Origin: Pseudevernia furfuracea
Lineage: Eukaryota; Ascomycota; Lecanoromycetes; Lecanorales; Parmeliaceae
Reading direction: 5' to 3'
Length of the DNA: 64,000 nucleotides
Assembly: GCA_022315425.1 (NCBI GenBank)
Contig: JAIUPT010000040.1
Span: 868,001-932,000 of the forward strand
The position numbers and the translations under genes were made by a program. Within the stretch, counting starts at the first letter, position 1. Each line of letters opens with the position of its first letter. This document shows, in pieces, positions 45,663-58,055 of this stretch. The notes under the pieces are model-generated. The model ran no database searches. It was not told the origin of the DNA and saw only the letters and a list, made by a program, of their open reading frames with translations.

Positions 45663-46379
45663 TGGATCCTGAAACTTAGCGATGGGCTTTCTTGTGACCT
45701 TAGGCCTAGATGACAAGAACACTTATAAAAGCTGGGTTATGGATGCGGTGTTGTCACGGCTTAGTGGGGTTGGACAAAAGAATGCTGAGCATGGCGCTAG
45801 TACTGGTCAGAGTACGCTAATGTATCAATGCGTAAGGGCACTAAGCGCTCCACCAGCTTTGACCGCTCACAGAACAGTGGACACAATGATTCACCATCCT
45901 TCAAATTAAGTTGTGTGACAGTCTGTGCAATTTTTATGGACTTATTGAGCACGAGATTGGGTTTGCAAGTCTACGATGCTCAAGTACAACAGCGAATACC
46001 AGTTGCTGATATGCCTAATACACAAATACGCTGTCCATGACGCCGACAAAGATTTGCCTTACGATCGCTGTATTACAGGTCGAGAGAAAGATGCTCTGCT
46101 TGCTCAATGGAAAGGTCTTGATCTTATTAACCCGGAGCATTTACATCGCCTGCCCAGCGATAGACGTCCAAAAGAATTCCTAGATCAGCCTATTCATAGC
46201 TACTCGTGTTCGTCCTGCTACTGTTTCACCGTTGAGTGGTAAGCTATTCTCCATCATCATGCGATAGTCCATGGCCGAGAAATAAACGCAAAGAGACTGC
46301 GCAAAAGTAGACCTAATCTAGACGTTAGATTGGTTTACTTGCAGACATTCTTCCCTTTCCCCCAATAATCGGTGGTTCG

Positions 46380-47082
46380 CTGTTGGGGACGAGAATGATG
46401 GTGCATCGCATACAGATGGGGCGGCTCGAATAAAAAACGAGAATGAGGACTTTATCGTATAGATCCCGTAGAGGATGCTACGGCACGGGACATCGCTGAT
46501 AAAAGGCCCGATGATTTCTGGCTCGCACATAGAAAAGCCACTAATGAGGGATACCGAGATGGATTCGAGCTACGCGAGCAGCAAGGGTTGCATGCGTCAA
46601 AGCTACGTGAGACGAACACCACATCATTATATCTTGCTCGATTGCCCCTGGAAATCAAACGGGAGATATACAAGTTTGTGCTGGGGTCAGGGACTTTCGT
46701 ATCGTAGACGAGGGCCCCGTCTCAAGCCAGATCTCTCATATGGGACGGGACCGACGAACACGACTCACGGGGAGACGACGGTGTCATTATATGTGAGGAG
46801 GTGGAGCTTCGGGAGGATTAGAATTACATGCTAGAAGATACCGCCGATGCCCAGTATGAAGCCACCGAGAAGACACGTCTCCGTGCAGTGTCAATACCTA
46901 GGTCGACTCCCCACCCTCTAGCGATGTTCATGGTCTACAGCTACTTCAACGAGGAAGTTACATCTATATTCTACAGCAGCAACCAATCTAGACTCCGCAG
47001 TGATACCGCAAATTTTTCCACTGCTCTTCAATTTCTTAAACGTTGGGCCAGGACGCTATGGCAGCAACTGGCGAACCTCTGA
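46380..47082 (+). pseudogene. Decayed F-box/DUF-like gene relic
   Basis: One frame from 46447 reads as protein through two TAG stops. The sequence RIDPVEDATARDIADKRPDDFWLAH leads to LYLARLPLEIKREIYKFVLGSG, the LPLEI(R/K)xxIYxxVLG signature of fungal F-box/DUF-type proteins. TAG at 46705-46707 and TAG at 46819-46821 then interrupt the chain, and the frame goes on to YFNEEVTSIFYSSNQSRL. Upstream, protein-like text (GDENDGASHTDGAARIKNENEDFIV) lies in a different frame, so a frameshift or lost intron is also present. Both stops can be derived from CAG by one C-to-T change, as in RIP or deamination. I read this as a dead gene. Confidence 0.5.
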
Positions 47083-49755
47083 GTTCAATCGTGAATGACG
47101 CTTATACGGCCAATCGGAAAAGAAATCCTATGTATAGGCTCTATCGCAAATGGCTCTGGAAGAGATTGAGGTAAGTGTTCTTCCAACAATGTTCCTTGAA
47201 ACTCATACCGGAAGACATATGGGAAGTAGATCGCTGATTCTTACTTCCCTGGCCTGTCCTCGAGCTCAGATAGTTGTACAGAAAGAGCAATACTGATTTT
47301 GCAACAGCTTGGTTTCGATCTCAGCCATCTCGTGGATGATGACCATGAGGAAGATGGGAGTTCGCAGAAGAAGGACTACTCTCTCAAAGCCTCATGGCTG
47401 AGCAAATTTCTGAGGCTTCAGGTTGAGCGTATCAACCTGAACTTTGGGAGGTCAGTACTGAGGCCCAGACACGAGGAAATGGTAAATAGTCCCGTCGGTG
47501 TACTCATAACCACTCTTAACCACGTTGACGGTCAGACCAGGATCAGGGCGAAGTATGACTGAGATGATCACTTCGAGCCCGACGACACTTATGAGGATCG
47601 CAATCTCGAAAAAGCGTGACGATAAGAGAAGATGCATGGCCCTTATATCTGTATCCTTGAATGCTGCCGGTAACGAGACCAAAAAGCCGTCAAGAGGTAT
47701 ACAAACATGGAGCATTCTCTATATGTCTTATTCAGAAAAAAAAACTTCTTTGCCAACATATGCTGTACAATATAGGTAAGTTGCTGGCTGACCTTCGTCT
47801 CTGGGTTTGAGGGTCTTCAAAGGTGAATGCACTCCTTTCCAGAACCCCGTCATGGCTAGCTAACCTATCTTCTTTCTTATCTTTGGCCACGCCCTGTTCT
47901 TCTTCAACGGGTACTTGTTCATTTGATGTATTTTCCATCAGCATCAATCTGAAAATTGAAGAAAGTTGTCAGTCACGAAATCGCAAATGCGGATACTGCA
48001 CATGGCCCAGCTTTCCCTACATACAGCTCGTCTTTACCTACCCGCAATAGATAGCTCACTTTCGAGGTCATCCTATGTGGCTATAAGAAAGACTTTAATC
48101 ACCAACTTCGTGAACGATGAATGCGAATGCGTGGACATATCTCACTCACAGTAGCAGTCGCGCAGCCTGTGGCTCTCATGTTAGAGGGATAGAATGATTC
48201 TTCGATCACCACACGCTCATCCGTCCTGATGATTGATCGCGCTGTCAATATGGAAGCGACTCTCTTCTTCTACAGCAAGAACGTGTATCTTCGGCTTTGG
48301 TGGTACTGGTTGACAACCTTGTCAAAAATCAGGACGGGGACAATATGACCTCCGAAGAGATACCCTATGCCGAGACGCTACCTCAGCTAGGAGTGTGCTT
48401 CTGTTCGCTCCGTCTCGGTGTTGATCACTTTGACCCTACTTACAAGAATTACTCACCACACGCGTCATGATTAACCATAAACCACACTTCTGAGACTCCC
48501 CTTGAAGCGTATACATATTGACCTCGACGAACCGAGACGACGACCAGACTCGAATCCGAGCACAGCAGACCGCTCTATGATGATTACGGAACTAACAATT
48601 ACCGGATGGACAGCGAATGTCGGAGGAAGATAATTTGGGCAGATGTAACCCTGTGATATGAAAACAACATCTGGGAGCACACACGCACACACATATACAA
48701 GTTGGAGAAGACAAAAGAGCTCCAAAAGCCAGGAAAGCGAGGAGAAAAAGAAGCTCAAAGACTCTTTGATGTCGAGGGTGGGGGAGTAGTACGAAGAGCT
48801 TAGTGCGGGTCTTCCAGAAACGATCGTCGATGAGAATCGTGCGTGTGCTCCAGGGTCAAAGGACCGGATGCATTGGTGGCATCCGGATTCGTGTGAGGTG
48901 ATCAAGCAGACGTCATGCATAAGTGGGAGATTTAGGGGGGGTGAGGATTTCGAATTAGGTGGAAGGGGGAAAATGTTTACTTTTATGATAATCGGATAAG
49001 CTGTCATATCAAGTTTTAGAGGCTCGCATGTTTCCATCTTTGTCATCTCTGTGCGGGGGTCGACCAGATTGAAATGACTGTTTACGCCAACAGTTATTCG
49101 ATATACGATTCGATACGGAAGATGATATTCGTCTGAGATTCGCTCCGTCTAATCTTGCCTGGTCAAACGCCCTGTTGGGATCTATATGATTCAAGAGTCT
49201 CTCTATGCATGATATTTGCTATGTTCTCTTAGAATGGCGATTACTCTCTGTTCTGCTTTCTGTGAGTACTCGATGAGGCGAGGCCCTCTCGATCAAGCCT
49301 CACTTTGCAGAAACAGCAGGCTATCTGGCCAGCCAGCGACAAATATTGTCGCTCATCGGGACATGAGTGGTCCTTTTCTCGCACATCTCGATCCCTGACG
49401 AATCAACTGTGATCGATCTTATGTTGCATCACCCCGGTAGAAGTCCACTCCTGCGGATACAACGGATATCCATGGAGGTGATACTTCCTCATGGTGCTGT
49501 AATGCTGGTCTCATGGGCAGATACCCACTAATCGCTTGTACCTTTCCATGGATAATTTCGTCGCCCACTGGACCCCCACGTCGTAGCTTGTGGATCTCCA
49601 CACCAATGCAGCCACCGATCCAGCCACACTTGGGGCTATGCCCAGTCGATTTCTTTGCACGGCATTTATGACCCAGGCGAGTCCTTCAGAGTGTAGTTGT
49701 CGCCGAGCATAGGCATTCCATTCGAATACAAATACCTCGTTGCTGTCCTCATTAT

Positions 49756-50229
49756 TTGACTGCATTTTCCACATCCACACACCCTCCACCTACGAATATA
49801 GCAACGCTTCATCACTGTAATGCTCAAGAGAGTACCACAAAAAACGTCGCTATCCATTACAATTGCGGAGACCAGAAGAACCGATATGCTACACGTCGAT
49901 GTGCCTGTGTTAAAGTAGATGCCAAGTGTTCCATCGCTTGCCATGGTGGTAAGAACTATAAAAACATGCCTGAATGTCCGAATATCCCATCAACGACTAT
50001 GAGAACTCAACGGGGTCATAGGGTACGTGATCAACAAGACCATGAGGGTAAGCAACAGCAAAATAACTCTGCCGGACAATGGGCTGCTAGCAAGGACAAC
50101 GACATGACTATTGAGCATGACAGCAAGGAGGGTAGCCCAAAGCGGGGTAGCAAAGAGGTAGCAAAGGAGGTAGCAAAAAATCGAGGAAGCAAGATAGCAG
50201 CAGAAATAGTAACTACTACGTTCCCATGA
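49756..50229 (+). other. Cys/His-rich open frame, 157 codons
   Basis: An open frame lacking a good ATG start. Its centre (NCGDQKNRYATRRCACVKVD then AKCSIACHGGKNYKNMPEC) has the CxC...C...CH...C spacing of small CXC-type zinc modules. The C-terminus is a repetitive Lys/Ser/Glu stretch from a local tandem array. It may be the end of a lost gene or mobile element. Confidence 0.2.
50147..50180. repeat. Imperfect GGTAGCAAAG repeat
   Basis: Three to four imperfect units of about 10-12 bp based on GGTAGCAAAG(G)A. Confidence 0.6.
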
Positions 50230-50279
50230 ACATGACGTATACCCATGAGCATGACGTATACCCATGAGCATGACGAATA
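50223..50279. repeat. 19-bp tandem repeat, three copies
   Basis: Units start at 50223, 50242 and 50261 and read CCCATGARCATGACGWATA, with one or two differences between copies. Confidence 0.85.
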
Positions 50280-51469
50280 TCCATGGCGAGGTACGTGATA
50301 TTACGGGCATTTGCCCATGAGACGGGATTTACAGCACCATGAGAAGATATCACCCCCATGCGAAAGCATACCCCACCACTGTGACGCAACATCTTAGCAT
50401 TTCAGAGCAAGTATTCGCCACACAGACAACGTATTGCAATGGCATTTAGCGATCATCCGGTAGGGCTTCCACCAGCTTGGCAGACAGATCTGTCGGCTAA
50501 AACTCATAGTCTGGCTTTGCTGTTGGCTGTACGATATGAGTGAGGGCCAGAATGCTGCTTGGGAACGGCTAGCTGAACAGGAAATTCGCGAATGACCACG
50601 GCCAAAAGATTACTTGCGGCTGGCGATGAACGGACACGTGGCTGTATGCGTGGTTAAAGGCAGCATGTACGGTTCCTCCGATCGTCCTTCCGACCCCTAC
50701 ACATTTTTTCTCAACCCCTCACTTAGGAACGGCCTGTCCAGGAGCGATAGATTTGCCGAAGTGACTACCAGCTTCCCTGTTCTGGGTCAAGATTAAGGAT
50801 AAAGGCCCGCAGACCTCGTCAAGATCCAAAATATCATGTTGAGATTAATAATCGGGGCCCCTCGTTGAACTGAGACTCCAGAGTCCAACCCTGTGGAGAT
50901 AGTGGAAGTGTCGAGCAAGAGAACATTTGCGATTGGAGCGAGTCCATCAATGTCTTTCTCATCTTGCAAAGCCCCCATTGTGTTCGATATTGTCAGTCAA
51001 GGCTGTACTGGACTCGATGGTTGTATCTGAAGAGCATCAGTTGACTTTGTTAACGAATCGTAGGGCAACGCCGAAAGACTACGCACGCGGATGGGCGTGA
51101 TCAACGTATCTCGGGCTTATGCAAGCCATCAGACTCATCGGAACCAGGACCTGCCTCGTCGTCTTTGCCGTACTCGTCTTCGTACCGCCCATAGCACCCC
51201 AACGACTGGCCGCCTTTCTTGCGTGAGCCTTCTCGTTGTACCCTTCCCATTCCTTGTGAGCATCCTTGACGGTCCTAGCTGGCCCTTCATCTTCGCATCC
51301 AGAGTCGCTGAAAATTTACATCACCGATCAAGTTCAAGCATCCCATCATCTTGCCACCGCCTAGGAATACCACTTCACCGGTGCACTCTGATTCCAGTCC
51401 CATCATTTCACCCTCTCTAGTGTCTCGGCCACGCTAAAAACCTGGTAATGGTGTATTCTAGGCCTTAGA

Positions 51470-52101
51470 TGATGCTGGGGCCACGAGGAGAATTTCATTG
51501 AACTGGTCGAGGTCGAAGGCGCCCTATGATCTCGTTCCATCACGGCAAAAGATCCAGGATTCGTTCATGATATCCGTAGTGTCAATCTTCCATGTCCCCT
51601 CCAGCGCGTGTAGATTTCTATTGGGCTTAGCTGCCTGATATGAAGATGTTAGCTACGATTACCTTGATCCGCCAGGGGTTTGGTCTGACCTACCGTGTAC
51701 TTATGTTGTCTTCTCTTGGCCTTTGCCTATTCCTCTGCTTCATGTTTCTTAGGCCAGCTCGACTCATCGACTGCCAACACTCCCACAGCCCATAGTCCAG
51801 CCTCGCGAATATCCTCTTCCATGTCTATGGTGCCTGCACGCAAGCTGTCCCACCCTTCAGTCCCTTGGTCCTCAATCTTCTCGTCTGAGTAGCCGGTATC
51901 CACGCCCTTGGTACGGCTAATGACATTTATTGCACGTTCTTTCTTCTTGATTTGAGACCTCTGCTTTGTCCCGGATCTCTTCTGGTAGTCCTGGCTTAGC
52001 TGCTTCTCGATATCCAAAATAGGCTGCGAGCCCTGCAATTGCCCCACCTTGGTCGCCTTCACTAATCGCTGTCGAGCTGCTGAACCAAGGCCATAGTGCA
52101 A
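51470..52101 (-). pseudogene. Possible relic of a fungal gene of unknown function
   Basis: A 124-codon open frame (51727-52101; lysine-rich, QIKKKERAINVISRTKGVDTGYSDEK) is followed downstream by protein-like text with stops, including ALEGTWKIDTTDIMNESWIF. The GTWxID pattern recalls a family of uncharacterised fungal proteins in which GTWIID... opens the conserved core. No intact gene can be built here. Confidence 0.2.
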
Positions 52102-53189
52102 ATACTGGCCTATGTACCAAGCCTCCCTCTCATCTCCGCGTCGAAGTCTGCGGTGTCCGAATTGCCATCGAGTGCCACCTTGATCCGAGCTGGAGTGGCA
52201 CGTCTCTCGCGGTCCTTGCGAAAATCTACCCAGGAAGATGACTCGCAGGAGAATGAGCCTTCTCTGGAAGAAAAGACTATAATCATGCTGATGTTCTCTT
52301 AGTCGATGGTGTTGAACACTTCTGGAAGCGCTATAGAGGTGAGCGTTTTATGTAATGAGCGGTCCTTACAATTCGGAGCGAGGGGGGAACACGCACTCAC
52401 GTGACCTTAATCTTAAGGCTTGGCGTACGTGTAGACTTTGAGTTCTGCTTGTGGCAGGTCCAAGTCTTCGATGCCACCATGCTAAAGACGTGAGTCTCGC
52501 CTTGTTCTCCGGATTTCTGTTGATGCTTGTTAAGGTCACTTCTACACGCCAATAAGAAGCTGTTAAGAAAAAAATTCTTCAGGTGTGAAGGCGAGTTTCT
52601 ATGTTCTCACAGTCCGATAGGACAATGAAGTGGTCTCATTCCTTGTCTACACCCTACTCAAGCGTTACATGCGGCACCCCAAGAAACAGAATAGGCACCC
52701 AAATTTCCTGCCCTAGGCCTCTCGCATCCTCTGGGGCTGGATCGTCCTGCGTCCATCGACAACATGGCTCCAAGAAACCCAGCCTACCTTCCCTCCTCAT
52801 CTACCCAAGCTGTTCCTGCGGAAGAAAGCCAGGCGCATTGTCCTATGGAGATCACTGTCGATGTCTCTACGTTCCACGAGCTATGTCCACGAGCTGTATG
52901 GATACCAGTGTCATGCCCGCGAGATCTGAGGTGGTCGAGTCAGCTAGGGAGCAGAAAGAGAAGGAGTATTTGGAAACATACTTGCCACTGCATGAATTGG
53001 TACCGTTGCGTGATACATTGACGGTTTGTAATGCCACCAATTCATCTCTGGAAGTTGCCATGTTCCTACAGCTGTTTAGGATGGAGTGGAAAGCTGGCCA
53101 GGCTCCGTCTCGGCGTAAACTTTTCGAGGTTTCGTAAAGCTGCAACGATGACCAAGAGAAATGTCGACAAAACGCTCTCGTGGATGCGG

Positions 53190-53803
53190 TCAAGAAGATA
53201 GGACCTGACAAAAACTGGCGCTCTCAATTATCATAGCGTGGGGATACAGGGAAGCCAGAAAGCCGGTCTGAATGGGGTTCCTGTTTCTGCGAATGGAAGT
53301 TGCGTACCGGGCTCCGACAATAGGATCCGGTTTGGTATGTTCCAGAATCTGCTGATCCAACATGTTCAATGCTAGGTCATTGGAAGGCACCCGCTCCCAG
53401 TGCTCTGGCCGCCACCGGATCACAACATCGAGGATCACCAGCGTCACCATATCGTATACACTCCTTTCTCCGATCCAACCCACCAGTCGCTGATCACTTC
53501 CGCCTCAAGTGGGCCATCTAGGTACCCGGCCAATCCATGTAGTTGCTCTCGAGTGCTAGGATGGTGATACACGTATTTCAGACGTAACGGGTTGAGCGAA
53601 ATGGTGCTGAGCGTTCGCAGAAGGATCCTGGATCGCTTCGAGCAGGTGCAGGACGAGGGAGCATAGGAGCAGAGATGGTCGCCCCGGGGAAGGAGCTTGC
53701 AAAACTCGCAATGATCTTGGGAATCAGCGATTGTGACGAGCTTTGGCCGCATTGCGAACAGCAGGGACGTACGCCTGATCGTTATTATTCTACTGACAAA
53801 CAA
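53190..53803 (-). pseudogene. Unidentified frame-broken ORF pair
   Basis: Two overlapping minus-strand frames each look partly protein-like: a Cys-containing front (DHCEFCKLLPRGDHLCSYAPSSCTC) and, one frame over, VGWIGERSVYDMVTLVILDVV with KPDPIVGARYATSIRRN. One frame change near 53470-53490 would join them. I do not recognise the family. It could be one gene with a frameshift or an unspotted intron. Confidence 0.25.
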
Positions 53804-56800
53804 GGAAGAATATGGAGCTTAGCGAAAATGACACGAGATCACGTGCAATTGCCCTCAATGCGTCGACTATGTTTGGCTCATTACGTTGCACAGCGTGAGG
53901 GCTTTTACGGACCCTGCAAAGAAGAAAGGCTTGAGACCTTGTCTTTCAGATCGCTATGAGTCGAAATTCTCCGTTCGAAGGTCTACCATGCAAGCCACCG
54001 GCTACCTCCATTGTCGGCGACCACGATCACATCGTACCCGGCTTGGTCAGGTCACTGCAGAAAGTTGGAACATGCAGTGCTGTCATCTACCATCAACGGT
54101 GACCGAACCGAAATCTTCCGACCGGCGTCGAGCAGCCGCATATCTCCACAAAATGTATGTACGTCCCCGAGAAATATCCACTAAATATATGCAAAGTGCA
54201 TTTTTACATTCGATAGTGATATGCGAATAGCCGCTGGAACCCTTGATAGTAGGAGCCGCAGTCAAATGACTAGGTATGGTAGTTTCAACTAGCTCGAGTC
54301 AAAAGGTTACGTCACGAGCAGGGAGTACCCTGCGAGGAAGCTCTATCAGCCAACACAATCCAGCTGCTCGCCAGCCGACTATTGATGACACGAAGGTGAG
54401 ATACGACTTGTCAAAGACTGACGATACTTGCCCATCATCAGCGCCAAGATGGGCGGGAGATGCTAAAGTTCATGCTTTTCGCATGGAGTAGGTAAACGGT
54501 GCACACGGCTGTATGCTATTTTTTCAGATTCGATTTGGATTTCATGTCGTAGTACGATCTATCCTGCTACGTAGTCTGTAATTGCCTTTCCCTTTGTTCC
54601 CACGTCCATTTGGTCATTGGTGGCCACCATGGAGACGAAAGAATACGTTCTCTCGTTTTAGCATGTGGAGAGAGCAAGTCATACAAAGTGTGGATGGTAA
54701 AAGACGATGATAAGAGTTCGGAGAAAGTTCAAGCTGTCTGCCTATGAGTCGTTGGCCACGATTCTCAGCGTCTGTCTGGGCAGTTGATGAGCTGATTGCT
54801 TCGCGCACTATGATGTACGCCTTGCCTCATAGCCCATCAGCCATGTCTCCTCTATCAACGTGTTCGCAATCCACACAGCGCCATGAACTAGCCTCAGTCA
54901 TCCAAGAGACCTGTTCAATATTGCCATATGCTGAAGACCTTTTCACATCCATGCACTGTCCGTCTCATCCGGACCGAGCTCAGCCTTCGGCATTGTGCAG
55001 GCATTCAGCGTCTGCTTTGAGACCAGCTTCGTCAAGCAGATATCGGCCATAGCTCTGCCACTCCTTCTGATTTTGACATGCCTCGTCTCGTGGATGCCTT
55101 GTATGTTGCCAAATACCTCTCAATGCCACACCCATCATGCAGGCTGCGTCGTATTGCTTTCGGGCCGACAGTATTGTTTTTTTGATGAGGATTGTGATGG
55201 AGGATGCTCATGGCAGGAATTGCTAGCGACGGCTGGTTGGTGTGCGGAATGTGCAACAAGGAGGTTGCCGTCTGTCGTGCGTATGCCCCGATTCGGTAAG
55301 GACATGCTGCGGCTGGCTTTCAAATCACAAGCAAAGTTATCATGCTGTTGGGCTTCTGACTAGGTCCAAGCAGGAGTTTTGGAGCGAATTCTTGGTGAGT
55401 GAACGCCAACGGGTCGTAGGAGGCTGAAAAAAGAACGGGTAGAGGCAGGTGGAAACTGTGAAGTCTGAGTCAGACGGCAGGATGTTAGAAAGAGGCGAGG
55501 TGCAGTACGGTTATGGATCCTACTTCCCCGATAGTAGTCATGGCACCCCCACCGTTCCCCACGCGATAACTTGTTCATCCGTCGCCTCAGGATCGATAGA
55601 GCCGTCGTTGCCGGACCGGAGCATGTGGTCGAATCATGAGGGTAAGTAGAGGGTACATGGTCCTTCGGTGTATCATTGCTAAGCCTTCCGCCTGCGAACG
55701 TCGGTCTCGCAAGCGGTTAAGCTGGCAAACTACTTGAACTTGAAGTTATGGTTGCTTATTTTAAACCTGCAGATGATACTGAGAAATTCGGAGAATTGAA
55801 ATCTGCATGCGCGCAATCTGCAGCTGGCACGATGTTTGGTAGCCAAGGAATTGTCTTGCATGTCCCAAACCTGCAGATGAGAGAGGGACCACGAGAATCG
55901 AAACGCACACATGCGAATGATCTACATCTTGCATGTGTAGCAATGAATATGGAGGAGTTATGGCAGCTTGTACCACAATTGCATCGGACTCCGGACAATT
56001 TATTTGCTTTGCATGACAGCGATCGACACCATGGCATGGTATATCTCGATGCAGCACGAGGGAAAGAACCGAGATTATAGGAGGATTGTTGGGAGAGGCC
56101 GCATATGCACTGAAGTTTGAAGGTGTTACTATTGGACCGGATGGTGTAAGGAAGCGAGGGCGGGACCATGAGCAAAACTAATGAATGGAGGATCGGAGAT
56201 GTGCAATCCACAGCAATTCATACCGAGGAATCAGCAAACCGCATCAATGACACACGGGTCTTTGGAGAAGCGTGAAACAGCCCAGCGGTCTCAGACGGAT
56301 GCCATGGCCGGTTTTCAAGGGCAAATTGAAATCGCGCCTTAGGCATTCGCATACTCGACGGTATTATTCAACTTCATCCATCACCAACTTCGACTCGAGC
56401 CAGCCTTTAAACGCCTTCCTTGTCTCAGCAAAACAGATATCCGACAGTGTCGCGCCGTCGCGGAATTTATTGCACGTGACATTCGGGACAAACGAAGGGC
56501 CACATGACTTTGCCAGGTCACGATTGCGCAGTCACACTCACAGGCCTCCTCATTCGTTCGAAAAGGCGTTTGCTCGTGGCGCCCAGTAACAGAGGAGCCT
56601 CCGTAGGATTCAGCTAATGCAGCCTTAGGACACGCGATGGAACTTGGGACTGGGAAGGATAGACGTGATAAAAGTGACAAGTGAAGCTTAGTTGTGAGCC
56701 TCAAAGGCTTGTCAATAATAATGACCACCGCGGAAAGTGGACATGGTGAATTGGATTACTCGACACCCGATGAGTCCATAGGTAACCGGCGCCATGTGGG

Positions 56801-57973
56801 GAGTTTCAACACACACCGCTAACTGAGACGAGGGCCCAGGCTTGCGCTCAGGCCGCATAAGCATCTCAAATCGGTGATCTCAAACTCACGGACCCTGGCC
56901 TCTTCATGCAGTGTTCGGTGATCCCACCACCTCACATGCGCACCGGAGCCTTTTCTGCCAGTTATGATTATCCTCCAGGGCAAAACCGTGCAGAAGTGAT
57001 AGGGAGAATTTTCCAACCAACCGATTTTTGGGGGCCAGCAGTTGCTGTGTGTGTGGTCTATTTAAGGTGTCGAAATGAACATCATGGTGAATATGATGGA
57101 CTTGGCAGTTGGCAGCCATTACGTCCGCTAGGCTCCACATTGCCAGGGTCAGCAAATAGCGGCCACCGTTTCCATTCCATATCCGTGGCTCGGTCGATCT
57201 TGGGTAAGCGCTAAAGGAGGGAAGCCGGGAAGAAAAGGAGCAAGGTTGGAGTTGCCCGTTTTTATCATTGGGGGGCTTGTAACGTTACCGTTTTTCGCGG
57301 GCATCTAGAGGGCAGGCTTTGCCTGGTTGCCCTTGCCTTATTCCGTAACCGTTGACCCCCACTGTCCCCCAGGGTAGAGTATGAAACTCAAAAAAAAACC
57401 AGAAAAAAGGAGAGGAAAAAAACAAAGATCAAATCCAAATCCAAATACAAAGCCAAAGTCAATGTCAATGTCAATTCGTATTCGTTTCGTTTCATCATTG
57501 CACTCGTGGTTATGCTTTTCTGACTTTTCCTTCGGGTTTTCGGCCTTTTTCCTTGCCCTTTTCTGGTCGCATGCTGCTTGTTTTCTCCGCTGTGAGAAGG
57601 AAGGAGGTTTATTTTGCTGTTTGACGTTGAGCGAGCCACCGGTTTTACCGGCCGGGAGGTGGGCGTGGGAGTTTGTTTTTTTTATTTTTTATTTTTATTT
57701 TTTTAAGGGGAAGGGCGAGTTTGGGGGGGTCCCTCTTTTGATGAGGTGGGGAGTCGAGATGGGGCTGTGGTGAGTCCAAAATTATGTGTGTTTGTCGGAC
57801 GGAGGCAACTCCGGGGCATTTCTTTCAGGGGGGTTCCCCGTATCTCCAGGGAGGATCCCGTTGGTTCGGGGGCCCATTCTGGAAGGCGTTCCGGGGCACG
57901 CCCTGGGGAGCATTATTCTGGCCCTCGCCCCAGGGTCGTCTCCCTCCTCCCATCGTGCCGCTTTCCCCCCCGG

Positions 57974-58009
57974 TCGTCGTCATCGTCGTCGTCGTCGTCA
58001 TCGTCGTCG
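57974..58009. repeat. GTC/ATC trinucleotide microsatellite
   Basis: A run of GTCGTCGTCATC-type triplets near the 3' end of the scytalone-dehydratase-family gene, outside its coding region. Confidence 0.7.
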
Positions 58010-58055
58010 CAACAGCCGAAGAATTCCAGAGCCGCTATAATATAAGAAAAAATAA

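Larger units (their letters stand above)
47083..58055. other. 11 kb gene-poor zone
   Basis: No gene here can be defended end to end. Protein-like fragments occur near 48250-48330 (ATLFFYSKNVYLRLWWYW, similar in style to the F-box/DUF relic), 49.8-50.2 kb (Cys-rich), 51.4-52.1 kb (minus) and 53.2-53.8 kb (minus). They are broken by stops or frame changes. Homopolymer and microsatellite tracts increase after 57.2 kb. No transposase, reverse transcriptase or long terminal repeats were recognised. Confidence 0.4.

Noticed and set aside
48471..49046. 191-codon minus ORF
   Set aside because: Its composition is Ser/Leu/Cys mixed without domain signature or splice context; treated as chance.
55748..56080. 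110-codon ATG ORF (MVAYFKPADDTEKFG...)
   Set aside because: It has an overlapping 151-codon ORF on the other strand, no recognisable motif and no conservation clue.
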